From positions 124,001-188,000 of the forward strand of contig JAJFZO010000356.1 of the NCBI GenBank assembly GCA_021397835.1: 64,000 nt of DNA, written 5' to 3'. The notes under the pieces are model-generated. The model made no database searches. It was not told the DNA's origin and worked only from the letters and a program-made list of their open reading frames with translations. This DNA comes from Moringa oleifera (lineage: Eukaryota > Streptophyta > Magnoliopsida > Brassicales > Moringaceae). Positions 1-12,133 of the stretch are shown here, one piece after another (the stretch's first letter is position 1; the number at the start of each line of letters is the position of its first letter). The translations under genes and the position numbers were made by a program.

Positions 1-2
1 TA

Positions 3-161
3 CTAGAAAGCCAAGTGCAAAGCAGTAGCGAATACAGCGGGCTTACCAGCGAGTATGGTCAAAATCCATCGAGCTCCAGCACTGAAGGCCGACAAACCAC
101 CCAGGAGATGGAGTCACAGAGATTGGAGAAAGATAAAGAAGATTTCAGTAAAAGCTCTTGA
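3..161 (+). CDS. Possible C-terminal end of an unidentified gene (partial)
   Basis: An open frame runs from the left edge of the window to a TGA at 159-161, giving 52 residues rich in Ser, Gln and Glu and ending in EDFSKSS. The base composition is clearly higher in G+C than the spacer that follows, and a T-rich, 3'-UTR-like stretch comes after the stop. The start lies outside the window. I do not recognise the family. The Ser/Gln-rich, low-complexity character suits the disordered tail of a regulatory protein, but that is only a guess. It could also be chance, since 53 open codons are not decisive. Confidence 0.35.
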   Translation, partial: LESQVQSSSEYSGLTSEYGQNPSSSSTEGRQTTQEMESQRLEKDKEDFSKSS

Positions 162-3100
162 TGGTAGACTACTCTCTTTTTAATTCCTTTTGGGTTCTTT
201 AAAGCCATAGACTATCCTACTTATCAGCAGCTTAGCATTGCAGGCATAAGGCAATAAACCATGGAAGGGTCAATTAGTGGGTCGGATTGCGGAAACATTT
301 GTATTTTGTAGATGAGATTCATTCAAGTTACACGGGTTATCTTGACAAGAAGACACGCCAGAGGAGTTAAAAGCTGAAATGAGTTGAAGATTTTGTTTTG
401 CAGGTGAGAAATATCTATGTATTTTTCTAAATGCATCAGTTGTAAACCTGGATTAGTCATTCTGATTAATTTAGGCTGATAATTATGTAAATCAACATTC
501 TTGTGTTCGTCTTCTGCACTTGTATATGGGATTGAAATGAGAGTTGTATGAGGTACTATAGAGTTGTATATTAATCCGGATTCAACTCCACATTATCATT
601 TAATATCATGGTGCTCCTTGCACAGGCAACAATCTTACATTTGATGGAATAGGAGCTGACTTACCTAAAATGATGGGTAACCTGAAGAGTCATTACTAAC
701 ATAATATTGGAAGAAAGAGTGAGGCTTATTGCTGTTGGAATATGGAATCAATCATTAATGAAGTTCGTAGTCTCTTGATGACATTGTAAAAACAGTTCTT
801 GTTGGGGATTGTTAAGGACCGAACACTTTTATAAAATGAAATTTTAGAGCAAGCTGTAATATACTTTTATTATTTAAGGTAAATATTAAATATATATATT
901 AATTTATTTTATATTTTAAATTATATATTTACATTTTAATTTTAAATTGATATAATTAAATTTAAAATAATGATCTCATAAAATTTTAATATTTATTTTA
1001 TATTATCAATCAAATTATCACATTTAAAAATTAATAAATTAATTATTAATTTATCTATTTAGTCTAAATTAAATTTTGTCAAAAAATTTAAAAATTATAA
1101 TTCTTTAAATTGAAGAAAATTTTGACTTAAAATTTTTTATAAATATAAAAAAATTTAAGAGTATAAAAATTATTTATTAAAATTTATAATATAAAAATTT
1201 TTTATATTTTGTGCTGCTGCATCAAGAGATAATTTGCTTTGTGATGATAGTTTAAATATTTATTTATATTCGTAAAAAATTTTAAATCAAAATTCGTTGT
1301 ATAGGTTTTTTAATTTAAATATCCTAATTTTTAAAATTTTTAATAAAGTTTAATTTAAAATAAATTAATGGATTAAAATTTTATTTATTACTTTTAAAAA
1401 ATAAGAGTTTAATTAATAACATAAAGTAAACATCAAGATTTTATGAGATATTTATTTTAAATTTTATTAAAAATTAAAAAATTATAAACATTAAAATCAA
1501 AAATCTTGATTTAAAATTTTTGTAAATACAAAAAATTATTTAAGTTACCATTTTTGAGTACTTCGAATAAGTTTTAGTAAAATTTATTCCGCAAAAAACT
1601 GAAAATTTTATAAAAATAGTTTAAATTTATTCATATTGAAAGAATAAATTTGAAATAAAATATAAAATTTATTTGATTCATTTAAAGGTATTTCAACAGC
1701 AAAAATATTTTTATTTTTTAAATTTAAATTAAATATACAATTAATTTAATTATTTTATTAAAATTTAAATTAATTTTTAAATATTATATTATTTAGTATT
1801 ATTTTATTAAAATATATATTTACTTAGTCATTAAAGACATTCAAATCCATCAATGTTATTTTTCTTACTAATTGATTTTTATTTTTATTTTTTCGAAGAT
1901 CATCATTATATCAAATGACTTATCTAGTTTTTAAAAGCATTACACAAACTGTAACAGAGTGGACAGAGTTGACACATGATCTGCATAATCTATTTTACAT
2001 CATACAATAAAATTAATATAAATAGTAAGCAATCGGCAAAAAGAAAATTTTAATAACAATTAATATGAATTTTGTATCTTCTCTAATTATAATATTAATT
2101 ATTTTTATATTATTGAATCATTTTTAAGCGAATAAGGATCTTTTGCCTTATTGATTTGTGAACTCCAGTCAAGTTTTTTAATGGAAAATTTAAAATATAT
2201 TTTTATAATTTATAATGATAATATAAAATATATAAATATATATTTTTTAATAATTAATAATTATATAAAAATTTGATATTTATTTTATATAATTAATTAA
2301 ATATTTATATTTTAAAAATAACAAATCGAAATATACTAATTTAGATCAAATTGATCAAAAATAATCTATCATTAAACTTTTTAAATCTATTTTTATTTTT
2401 TACTTTTTAATTTTTAAAATTTAAAAGAGTAAGATCTTATAAAATTTTAATATTTACTTTATATTATCAATTAAATTTTTATATTTAAAAATAAAAAATC
2501 AAATTTTTATTTATAAATTTAATTTAAATTAAATTTTACTAAAAAATTTAAAAATTAAAATATTTAAATTAAAAGTTTTAATCAATAAATTTTGACTTGA
2601 AATTTTTTTGTGTATATAAAGAAATATTTACCATCACAAAAAATTTTAAAATTTTGAGGTTTAAAAACATAAAAATTTAATTAATAATATAAAAATTTTT
2701 AAAATTTATATTTAATTTAAAAATATAAAATTAGTGTTTAAAATTTATATTTATCAACGTAAATAGAAAATAAGTATCTACATATTGGATTTGATGCTAT
2801 TTAGTTTCTTAAGAACAGGCTCATTCATAATAAATAGCTGTTAGAGCATCCAGAGGGGAAGCTGTGTTGGGAGGCATACTTTTTTCATCCCTCGATCTAA
2901 TTCATTCATTTTTGTCCATAATAGCTTGGCTTTTTTGTTTTATTCAAATTTAAGAATAAATTAAATTAAAATAAACAAATGATTTAAATTATTTTTAATT
3001 TAATGTTATGTAAATTAATAAATTAAAATTTAATTTAATATTTTTAAACAAGAGAAATTAGTAGGAGGATAGCTGTATATAATTTTTTTATTAAATTATG

Positions 3101-3168
3101 GGGAATTTGTGTTTGTAGTCGCCGTATAAGGGTATTTGTGTAAATAACTAACATTAGTAATGTATATG
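162..3168. other. 3' flank, then A+T-rich spacer
   Basis: From 162 to about 830 the sequence has mixed composition and no open frame, as expected of a 3' UTR or downstream flank. From about 840 to 2800 it is nearly pure A/T, dominated by TTTAAATT-like words. A short block near 2815-2940 is less biased. No gene, RNA or clear transposon end was recognised. Confidence 0.7.
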
Positions 3169-3808
3169 TTTTTAGCACTTTTTAAACACTTTAAGACAAA
3201 ATTACCCTTTGACAACATGTACAATTACTTACTTGTCCAAATATAAAATCTCAAAAGTCAAATATCTCAAACGTCTCTCTTTCCCTCTCTTTTAACTGTA
3301 GCGGTAAACTTCATCACTTAGTTTCGTCTCTCTGCATTCGGTGTTTGTTCATTTCTTCGCTTTTATTGTAAACCGACCTTTGAAGATTATCCGCAACCTA
3401 CTGAAGAACTCCGAAATCAATAGTGGTGTGGTTTTAACTTCATCACTTAGCTTAAATTCTTCATTCCTTTCTGTTGAATACCCACGAGTGAAAATTCTCT
3501 CCGCATATCGCTGTGTATTTTTTAATTTTTCTTTTGATACATTAAAATAAAAAAAATGATTTAGGTATATTACCAATTTTCAATCTTCGGTGTTTGTGTG
3601 CACCAATTTCTTGCTTTGGGTGCATCTATGTGCATCAGTTCGCTATATTCATACCATGTTAGGTCAAAACGCAACTAATTTTAAAAATTCGTACTTAGTT
3701 TGATAAATTGTACCAAGTTTTAGAAATCGTACCAAGTAATCGTACCAAGTTTTCAAAAATCTTATACTATTTGCTCGCATTTTGACATGTTTTTTTGGTC
3801 AATTGTAG

Positions 3809-6800
3809 ATGGTAACCAGCTCTACTTCTCATAAGCCTTATGTGATCCTTAAAGAGTCCTGGAAGATTGAAAAGACAATGAAACACTGCGACAACGATGT
3901 CATCTTCACTTTGAAGGAAACTTTAGATGACTCTTAGAAGGAGAAGTTTGAAAGGACCTGTCTGGGGCATTTCCTACATGTGCACACAGATTTCAACTTC
4001 TCTGGGATTATAGTCCACAAACTTCTACTTCAAGAGATTCAACAGAATCGCAAGGAAGAAATGTGGTTCAGACTTGGGCAAAATGAGGTTCATTTCAGCA
4101 AACTGGAATTCTGCCTAATCACTGGCTTGAAGTTTGGCGAGCTACCGGACACAGACAACATTGCAGTTAATTTGTCTGGTATCCATGCTAAATACTTCGG
4201 GGAAGGGATAAGGACAGTGGTAGTTGTATCAAGACCAGGCTGCTGGAAGGGGACTTTGAGGATGAAGATGACAAGGTGAAGTTGGCTTTGCTATATCTGT
4301 TAAATGGCTTCATCAAAGGCCATGACGAGCGCCAGCATGTCTCTAACTGGAAATTTCATCTGGTGGACAATATTGAAGCCTTTAATAGCTTTTCATGGGG
4401 TACATATGTCCACTACAACTCCTTGCTGTATTTCAAGAAGGCAGTTGCGAATTAAGCAATGGATGCCAGTAGGATGAACTACAATCCTATGGCTTCGTAT
4501 GGGCACTGCAAGTAAGGATCAGACTTTTTTATTAATTTTTAATTTTTTTTGTTTCAATGGATTTAATTTAATTTTATCTTCATGAAGCATAACTTGATTT
4601 CCTTTTTCTATAGATTTTTGTGTTCGAGGTGATTCCTGCTACCAACATGCATGGTAGTAGGTTGTCAAGCTCTAATCTACCATTGCAGTGAATTTATCGA
4701 TGGAGGTTCCATCAAAAGCCACATAACGCAGATTGTAAGAAGATCTTCACAAACACTGTAAGCAATGCTGCATCTTCATTTCGTACATATATTATTATCT
4801 ATATCGCATCTAAATTTTCACTTCGTGTTTTTATTTCATACCATCATTTTCCATTTTGTTTCTACATTTTTATTTCGTATTGAAGTTCTCAATTTCGTAT
4901 CTTCATTTCGTACTGAAGTTCCCAATTTTGTATCTTCATTTCGTACTGAAGTTCCCAATTTCGTATCTTCATTTTGTACCCACATTTTCGATTTCGTGTC
5001 TTAATTCGTACCTAAGTTTTCAATTTCGTATCTTTATTTTAATTTCGTACCTATATTGTTCATTTCGTATCTTTATTCTTAGTTTCGTACCTATATTGAT
5101 CATTTTGTATCTTTATTCTTAATTTCATACCTTTATTTTGTACCTATATTGTTCATTTCGCATCTACATTTTTCATTTCATATCTTCTTTTCCAAAAGAT
5201 TTTCCTTACCATTATTTCGTATTTTCAAATGGGGGTTAAGCTAAAGTTGGATCCAACAACTGCTGAGTGCCAAGCCCCTTACTTCATTGGAGTTGAGGAC
5301 ACCATTGTCCCGTTGCCTGCTACACGATTTAGTGGGGATGACACAGTGGAGGGTCCTAACCAAAAGAACTCCACAAATTTGCCATCTTCTTTGCGAAAGC
5401 AATACAAAGTATGTACTCTTCTATATTATATGAGTTTTTTTATTGCATTCTATAATCAATAATTTCTGTTACTTGTAGCGACGAGTTGGCTTTCTTTTTG
5501 TCGAGCGACAGAAGGATGATGAATATGATAAAGTCGCTAGTGACAGAAGGGAGTTAACTAGGCAGATGAGGGTGGAATCGGAGGTGCGAGAGGATGATGT
5601 TGAGAGGGAGGCACCTGGCATTGAAAGAACTGCAAAGGATCTAGATGTTTACCTTTGCCTCGCTGCTGTGGAGGCGAAATTAGATCTCCTTGAGGTAAAG
5701 ATAAACCAAATGGATTTCGAAAATGAAAGACACCATCAGGAGCAAATGGCCCTCTTGAAGTTCATCGAGCTGTCTCTGCAAGGATCAAGATATGGTGGCC
5801 AAGATCCTTCCCGCATAATATTAGATCCAGTTCCTAATAATGTAGGTAATTTGTATCTATATCCTATCATAATTTCAAATTTATTTCATCTTGTGACATG
5901 AAATAACATCTGTAATTATTTTTTTCTTTTTCTCAGGGTGTTAATGTAGGCTCTACACCATATAATCCCATCATTAAGGAACCTGAGAAGTCTGAAGACT
6001 CAACCACGGAGGTGTTGGCTCCTGCAGGGCAGTTGCATGAATAAGAAGCCACTGTAGGGCCAATGGATGAGGAAATGGCCACTGCAGCAGGTCCATGCAA
6101 TGAGCAACTGGGGGACTTGGCTATTATCCAAGTTGAGGCAACCGACAGTGAGTTACCAGTTATTAGGACTCGTAAACGGTCATGACAACTGTGCAGCCCA
6201 TATATCGACCTTAACATTGGGACTAAGAAAGCCAAGTACCCTCACATGGTGAGTGCAAAGTCCAAATTCAGCGACAGAATCCTCATTGCATTTAACGAGT
6301 TCATGATTGACCAATCATAGTAAGTTCTTTATTTTTGAGGGACCATTATATTGAATTATCAATATTTTGTACTTTGTTCTCACACATTGTTTTCATTTTC
6401 TGTAGCCGTGATGTAAGTATTGGTCATTCAGTCAGTGTGGAGTGGTTCAAAGTCTTTAAAGACAATGATGAGTGGGTTGATGACTCGGTAAGTTGGTCAT
6501 CTTACTCTGTTCTTTACATTCATACCTAGAATTAACATTCATAGCTTCATTTTGTACAATGATTTAACAGTATAATATTGTTTCTCTTGTGTCTCGATCA
6601 GCATATTGAAGCATATCTTAATCTCCTTCGAAGAAGGCAGAAGGACTTCCTCAACAATATGCACAAGATGTCTACATCTGTGATCTATGGCTCTATATAA
6701 GTTTTTTTGGTCATTAAGTGTTTGGATGATTTTCTATTATTATATTTTTTTATCGACTTTTTTTGTTCAAATTTGCAAACAATATTTTTTTACATTTACA

Positions 6801-7446
6801 GTGAATATCAAAGTGATCCAGATGCTAATTGTCCTCCTCCACACACTAATTTTAAAGCACGTAAATGGGAAGCAAACTTCCTAGATCATGTGAGAGGCAA
6901 ATTTTGTCCTCAGTGTCCACCTTGGCACACTGTGAATAAGGTGATTGATATTTTCATTTCCTTTAACTATAGTGTTGCAATATTACGTGAACTCATTATT
7001 GACATGTAAACAATATTTTTCAATGCAGCTGATGGTTCCATGCCATGTTGGGGGATCTCACTGGCTGCTAGTTATGGTAGATTTGCAGAAGTTCTCGTTA
7101 AGAATTTTTGACTCCTCTCGACAAGAAATACTAACTGAGGTGCGTATTCGACAACAAAACCCTCTGAAATTTATGCTACCCAATTATATGGATAGCGGGA
7201 GATATTTCAAGCATAAACCAAATGTCAAAAAGCCGAATATTCCACTTTCATGTACACTGGAGCCAAAGAACAAGGTCCCCCAACAGAGAAAAAGGTAAGT
7301 ATTTTTTTAACAAGTTATTGTTATTGTCGTTATCTAACAGTTTATGTTTTATGTCTGTTTTTTTTAATTATGTTTTTATTTTTTTCAGTGGCAATTACGG
7401 ACCTCATATGTTGTACATAATGGAGCATTTACTCCTGAACAAGTGA
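3809..7446 (+). pseudogene. ULP1-like cysteine protease gene with DUF1985 domain, inactivated
   Basis: An N-terminal DUF1985 region (about 3950-4460) shows FERTCLGHF, IIVHKLLLQEI, MWFRLG and FCLITGLKFGEL, as in plant MULE-borne ULP1 genes. Further exons at about 5229-5408, 5480-5840, 5938-6320, 6405-6490, 6600-6700 and 6800-6940 encode a charged linker. The C48 peptidase core is at 7027-7446 (VPCHVGGSHWLLVMVDL, then RIFDSSRQE), which supplies the His and Asp of the catalytic triad. ULP1 enzymes process SUMO, but the role of the transposon copies is unknown. Breaks: in-frame TAG at 3935-3937, a frameshift near 4240, a TAA at about 4453-4455, a stop in the 5.94 kb exon, and Tyr in place of the catalytic Cys (GNYGPH where GDCGPH is expected, 7390-7404). 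The ATG at 3809 follows a TGTAG acceptor-like site, so the true start may lie further upstream. Confidence 0.8.
4771..5220 (+). repeat. Degenerate TTCGTA minisatellite in the ULP1-like gene
   Basis: The stretch consists of repeats built on ATTTCGTA(C/T)CTT. The best copies, near 4878-4975, have a 33 bp period (TTCGTACTGAAGTTCCCAAT followed by TTCGTATCTTCAT). Later copies are half-units of about 17-20 bp such as ATTTCGTACCTATATTGTTC. It lies between two exons of the ULP1-like gene, so it is probably intronic. Open frames here are a by-product of the repeat. Confidence 0.85.
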
Positions 7447-7689
7447 TTGAAGTAATAGAGATAAAGATATGCCAGAGATACGAAATCACATGGCAATACA
7501 TATATTTGCCAATTCAACTGTATATGATAATTCATAATTCATAATTTTTTATTTTTTATTTTTTATACAATGTATTATTTTTATATATACATATGAAAAT
7601 TATTTATACTATTTTTTTGTCAATAAAAATAAAATTTATTATATTTTCTGTCTCACTATTTAACTCACACAAATACTTAGAATTTACTG

Positions 7690-8230
7690 TTGTGAATTAA
7701 AGATACGAAATCAATATAAAGGTGCGAAGTTAGTACATGATTTGTATTGAAGGCACGAATTAATAGTACGAAATAGAATTGAATGCACGGAGTAATGGTG
7801 CGAAATACTATTTTATATACAAATTAATGATACGAATTTATATTGAAGGCATGAAGTAAAAGTACGATTAACTTTTAATGGCACGAATTTAGTGTATGAT
7901 TCCCTATTGACAGTGCGAAATGAAGAAAAAAATTAATGGTACGAATTTATATTGAAGGCACGAAGTAAAGATACGATTTACTTTTAAATGCACGAATTTA
8001 ATGTACGATTAACTATTGACAGTGCAAAATAAAAAAAGATTAATGGTATGAATTTATATTAAAGGCACGAAGTAAATGTATGATTTACTTTTAAAGGCAC
8101 GAATTTAATGTACGATTAACTATTGACAGTGCGAAATAAAAGAAAAAAATTAATGGTATAATTTATTGTTAAAGGCACAAATTAAATGCACGATTTACTA
8201 TTTAGGTCGTGAAATGCACTACCAGCATTG
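7690..8230. repeat. About 109 bp tandem repeat made of GTACGAA/GCACGAA motifs
   Basis: Copies of a unit starting ATTAATG(G/A)TA begin at 7823, 7932, 8039 and 8149 (spacing 109, 107 and 110). Each unit holds several short motifs: GGTACGAATTTAT, GGCACGAAGTAAA, ATACGATTTACTTTTAA, GCACGAATTTAATGTACGAT and TTGACAGTGCGAAAT. The array sits between the convergent ends of the ULP1-like and mudrA pseudogenes. The motif is the reverse complement of the one in the 4771-5220 array. Confidence 0.9.
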
Positions 8231-8485
8231 CCAACAGCACATGAATTGACATGCAACGACGATTAAGACCATATAAAAACTTAAAAGTCTCAAATTGTAT
8301 ATCAATCAGTAATAAAAAATAAGTTTAAAATCAACAATATAATCAAAATATTATGATTATCATAAGTTAATTGTATCATCATTTAGTAAATTTGAAAAGA
8401 GAGATATTACACAAGTTTGTGAATTATGCCCGATTTCACCAAAATTACGACATTTACGACGCAATTGATCAGGCACATTAGACGA

Positions 8486-11051
8486 TCAAGAGTGACTAAC
8501 TGTATCATAATACTGTGGATTAGAGTAAGTCAATCGATTGTGTCCACATTGCATACATCTGGAGCATTTCTTTTAGCACGTCTTCTCCCCACCAGAGGGT
8601 ATTCTCCGTTTTTTCGGGCGTCCTGCATACTTACCATTATTTGGTGGTAATAACACAACTCTTTTAACTTCTTCAAGTACATCCCAATCAAATTTATCAC
8701 CAACTGGATATAACGGCTTATCGTATACTACTACTAGTTGATTCTGTTTGTAGTAGTTAAACCAAAGAGTTATGAAGTCAATATTACATTTCCTGTAAAA
8801 AATACATAATATATAAAGTTAACTTAAGAAATCGCAATGAATAATAAGAATAAGAATATTACCAATAAAACAATTAATGTCACCTGGAAGCTGCTAGTGC
8901 ATGTGCACATGGCAAAAGATCAGCCTGAAATTCCCTACAAGTGCAAGTACGTTTAATAAAATTCACAATTGCCCGTTTACCATTGTGCCTAACTAAAAAT
9001 ACATTCCAATTAACATTGGAAACTATAATTTGTAATGAAACTTTTTGTCTCTCCGTCATCAATAAGTGAACCCATTCTGTTAGTTGTAGCCTCCAAACCT
9101 TAGCTTTTTTCAGTCGATCAAAAAACCAATATTGCATTATGTCTTGAATGAATTCCAATAGAGCTGTCACAGGCAACTCGCGAGCAAATCGAAGACATGA
9201 ATTCAAGCTCTCGGCTATATTAGTGGTCATGAGTTGATGTCGTCTTCGGGGACAATACACGCGTGACCATTTTTTTGGATCTTTCTTCATGATATATTCG
9301 AAGGCTTTAGGGTGATTAACCTGCAACTCAGTCATCAATTTATTAAATTCAGATTCCCGATATGCCCCAGCTGCACTATAAAATATCTTAGATGCATCTT
9401 TCCTCTTGAATTTAATCTTTATATTTTGGGCCATGTGCCACGAACATAAACCATGACAAGAATTAGGAAAGACCTTTGCGATGGCATATGCAATACTAGC
9501 ATGACGATCTGATATAATAACCAAGTCTTCAACCAAACCTATAGCTTCTTTTAGTTGTCGTAAAAACCACTCTCATGCTTCACAGTTCTCAGAGTCACCA
9601 TAAAGGAATCCTAGTAGATATATCTGTTCATTCTCATCTTTGCACACTGCTATAAACATTACATAGTGCAACCTTCCTTTTAGGTAAGTAGCATCGATAG
9701 CAATGACCGGTTTGATTACTAAATGAAATCCCCTCAACGATTGTCCAAGAGCCACAAAGAAATATTTAAATCGATTGGTTCCATCTTCAATGCATATGTG
9801 AGCCCTAGTTCCTGGATTAATTGTTTACAACATGTGGCAATATGATGACAATTGTTGATATGACTCAGTTGGGTCACCAAATGTAAGAGACAATGCATAC
9901 TCTTCCAAGCTTTGTTATATAAAATTTGTATACCAAAAAGTTCTTTCATATCACTTATGATGTCTTTCGGCTTGATGATTCTTGCATTAGTAGACAACCT
10001 TTAAGTCATAATTTCTCCGATAACGGTAGAACTTGCTTGTCGATGTAACTCTTCAACTGTGCAAGTGTGTGTCAAATCACACCTTCTAATTTGGAAGAAT
10101 TACCCTTGTGCAACTCTCACAGCACGAATCTTCCATGCACAATTTCTTTCTCTATAAGTAATCTCAAATGATGATTTGTTAGACTTAACGACTCTAAATT
10201 CAAAGTTCTCAGTTAAAGCATGCACACCTAAAAATCGCTTCAGCTTTTTTTTATTTGAGAAAAAACTAACCTCTAGCAAGAGTGTCAATTGGAGTCACTG
10301 ATTTCATAGTAGAAGTTGACGCAAGACCATATAATTCAGCACCCAACACACTATATTGTCTGACAACATTATCGGTTGAATTTGAATTATTATATACTTT
10401 CGGGCATGTAACTGCGACATAAGGTGGGACAAGATGTAAATTCTTATTCAATTCTTTATTTTCGGGTTCTGCTTCTAGAATAGGCTTACAATGATCTTCA
10501 CTGGTAGATTCAATAGGTTGAGTTTTCATGATTGGGTCTTCATACCCAATATCATAGTCCATCCGCTCATTCAAGTTGTTCTCATTTGTATGGATCTCAT
10601 CGGTATGCTGAGTGTCAAGGGGGGTCTCACTATGAAAGAATGGTTTGATGGCATCAACATTTAATTCAACAGTTAGATTACCCCTAAAACAAGAATTAAA
10701 AAGATTGATTCGTCATTCATATAAACTTTGTCTATTCTCAATAAAATTTCTCTCCACTAAATCAACAATCACACGGGAAACTATGTTGTTATCGTACAAC
10801 ATAAACTCAACATCATCGTCATTCACTAACTCAATTTTGACAGTGGTTTTTTCAGAATTTACTATAGTATACAGTACAACATCAGTATTAGAGAAATTAG
10901 CCTCCACATAAGATTTAACCAAATCCAACAACTGCACATATGTCAAACCCTTCCGAACAACAAACCCTTTAGTTTTGATAGCTCTGCCAATATACTTAAA
11001 ACTACCACTGGACTCAGACCACTCACCATTCCAAGTTACAATTATCAGCAT
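8486..11051 (-). pseudogene. mudrA: MULE transposase (mudrA type), inactivated
   Basis: Read on the minus strand, the N-terminus at 11051 (MLIIVTWNGEWSES) is typical of plant MuDR proteins. A MuDR DNA-binding domain follows (SNKKKLKRFLGVHAL, then NCAWKIRAVRV, about 10266-10100). The DDE-type MULE domain shows VIAIDATYLKG (first Asp, about 9690), IISDRHASIAYAI (second Asp, about 9510) and NIAESLNSCLR (Glu, about 9200). A SWIM zinc finger, CTCREFQADLLPCAHALA, ends near 8885. An intron at about 8795-8881 separates a last exon with YPVGDKF, GRPKKRRIPSG, CSRCMQCGHNR and a TGA at 8486-8488. Disruptions: a frameshift near 10260, stops at 10100-10102 and about 10005, a frameshift near 9790, TGA for Trp at 9573-9575, and TAA at 8573-8575. 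The family cuts and pastes MULE DNA; this copy cannot make a full protein. Confidence 0.88.
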
Positions 11052-11310
11052 TCTGCAATACCAAAGAAAACATTTCAAATTACCAGGCACGATTACATGA
11101 ACTTGTTACGATTTTATGAGCACGATTTTATAACTTGTTACGATTTTAAAAAATAAAATATGAATTTTATAATGATGTTACGATAGACCAAATAAGGCAT
11201 GATTTTAGAAGATAAGGTGGGAATTTCATAATGATGTTACGGTAAACCAAAAAAGGCACGATTTTCAAACATGTGTATTCACATATGTAACGGAGGGCAC
11301 CAAATTAAGC
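11052..11310. repeat. GTTACGATTTT / GGCACGATTTT motif cluster upstream of mudrA
   Basis: Upstream of the mudrA start the motifs GGCACGATT, GTTACGATTTTA and GAGCACGATTTTATAA recur. A longer segment of about 80 bp (AATTTTATAATGATGTTACG, then an ACCAAATAAGGCATGATTTT-like part) is repeated twice between about 11155 and 11265. Composition and motif match the other arrays in the element. This would be the transposase promoter or subterminal region. Confidence 0.7.
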
Positions 11311-11983
11311 TACATTATTGTTCATAGGTATACCCATCACTCTTTTCACTCATTCGAGCACGTTCTGATTTTGAAGACAAATATGTAGTGAAAAACCCGA
11401 GCTTGAGAAATATGCTGTGAAAAACACGAGCTTCCTTCTCTGTTCAGGAAAATTAGGCAAAAATATCAATGACTACTTCTTTGAATTTTGGAAACAAAAT
11501 CGAGAAGGAAAAAAACTAAAACAAAGAGCGAAGAAAAATATAGCTCGAAGAGAGAGAAACTTCAAAAAGAGAGTATTCAGACAAATCTCATCAAATTTTA
11601 AGTTATTTTAATTTTGAAAGTATCATTATCTTTTTTAAGGATATTTTTATCTCTTTAATATATGTAAGTACTAGAAAAACTAACTTAGTAAAAAAAATTT
11701 TTTTTGCAAAAAATAAGTGACAGGATGCTAATTTTAACAATTTCTTCTTAAATTATTACATATTATAACATACTGACGTGAATTGTTGGTTTAAATTACA
11801 AAGATTCTTTTTTGATGCATCGAAAAGGGATCATCCATTAAAGCTTTTATGTTACCTACCGTTAAACGCACGTTCCCTGCTACGGTCAAATGATTACCTA
11901 ACCGGCAAAAAGTTGAATTTCACAGAAACGCGTGGGCATTTTAGGAAGATCACTGCTTACCTTTGTTCTTAGGCCGGCTAAAA

Positions 11984-11992
11984 CTATATATG
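11984..11992 (+). promoter_or_regulatory. Candidate TATA box of the RAB7 gene
   Basis: CTATATATG lies 142 bp before the ATG at 12134, in a G+C-mixed leader region. It is the only TATA-like word close to the gene at a usual distance. Transcript start not known. Confidence 0.4.
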
Positions 11993-12133
11993 ATTCTGGT
12001 GTTCCAGGGGCAAACAAACGACAGCCAAAAATTTGAGTCTCCAACGGAAAGTCTCTCTCTCAAATCAGTTCCCTGCAAAAGGATCCCAAAGTCTCTAGAA
12101 AAATAAATATTTTCTTTTCTTAACCTCGGATCC

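Larger units (their letters stand above)
3169..11679. mobile_element. Decayed Mutator-like element carrying mudrA and a ULP1-like gene
   Basis: Two convergent pseudogenes, a + strand DUF1985/ULP1-type protease gene (3809-7446) and a - strand mudrA-type transposase (8486-11051), form one unit about 8.5 kb long. Gene-carrying MULEs with ULP1-like genes are known from plants (the Kaonashi/KI-MULE type). The ends are estimated. The + strand from about 3169 (TTTTTAGCACTTTTTAAACA) weakly resembles the reverse complement of the sequence ending at about 11679 for roughly 100 bp, including AAGACAAAATTACCCTT against GAGATAAAAATATCCTT. This suggests a strongly diverged terminal inverted repeat. No convincing 9 bp target duplication was fixed. 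All non-coding parts carry short GTACGA-like motifs. Both genes have stops and frameshifts, so the element is not autonomous now. Confidence 0.75.

Noticed and set aside
4765..5122. Two overlapping open frames of Phe/Leu/Ser/His-rich protein
   Set aside because: They come from the TTCGTA minisatellite read in two frames; no gene is supported.
3131..11701. CTAAC(A)TTAG words near both MULE ends as a 9 bp target duplication
   Set aside because: They are not equally placed against the aligned termini and differ by an inserted base; the ends are too diverged to decide.
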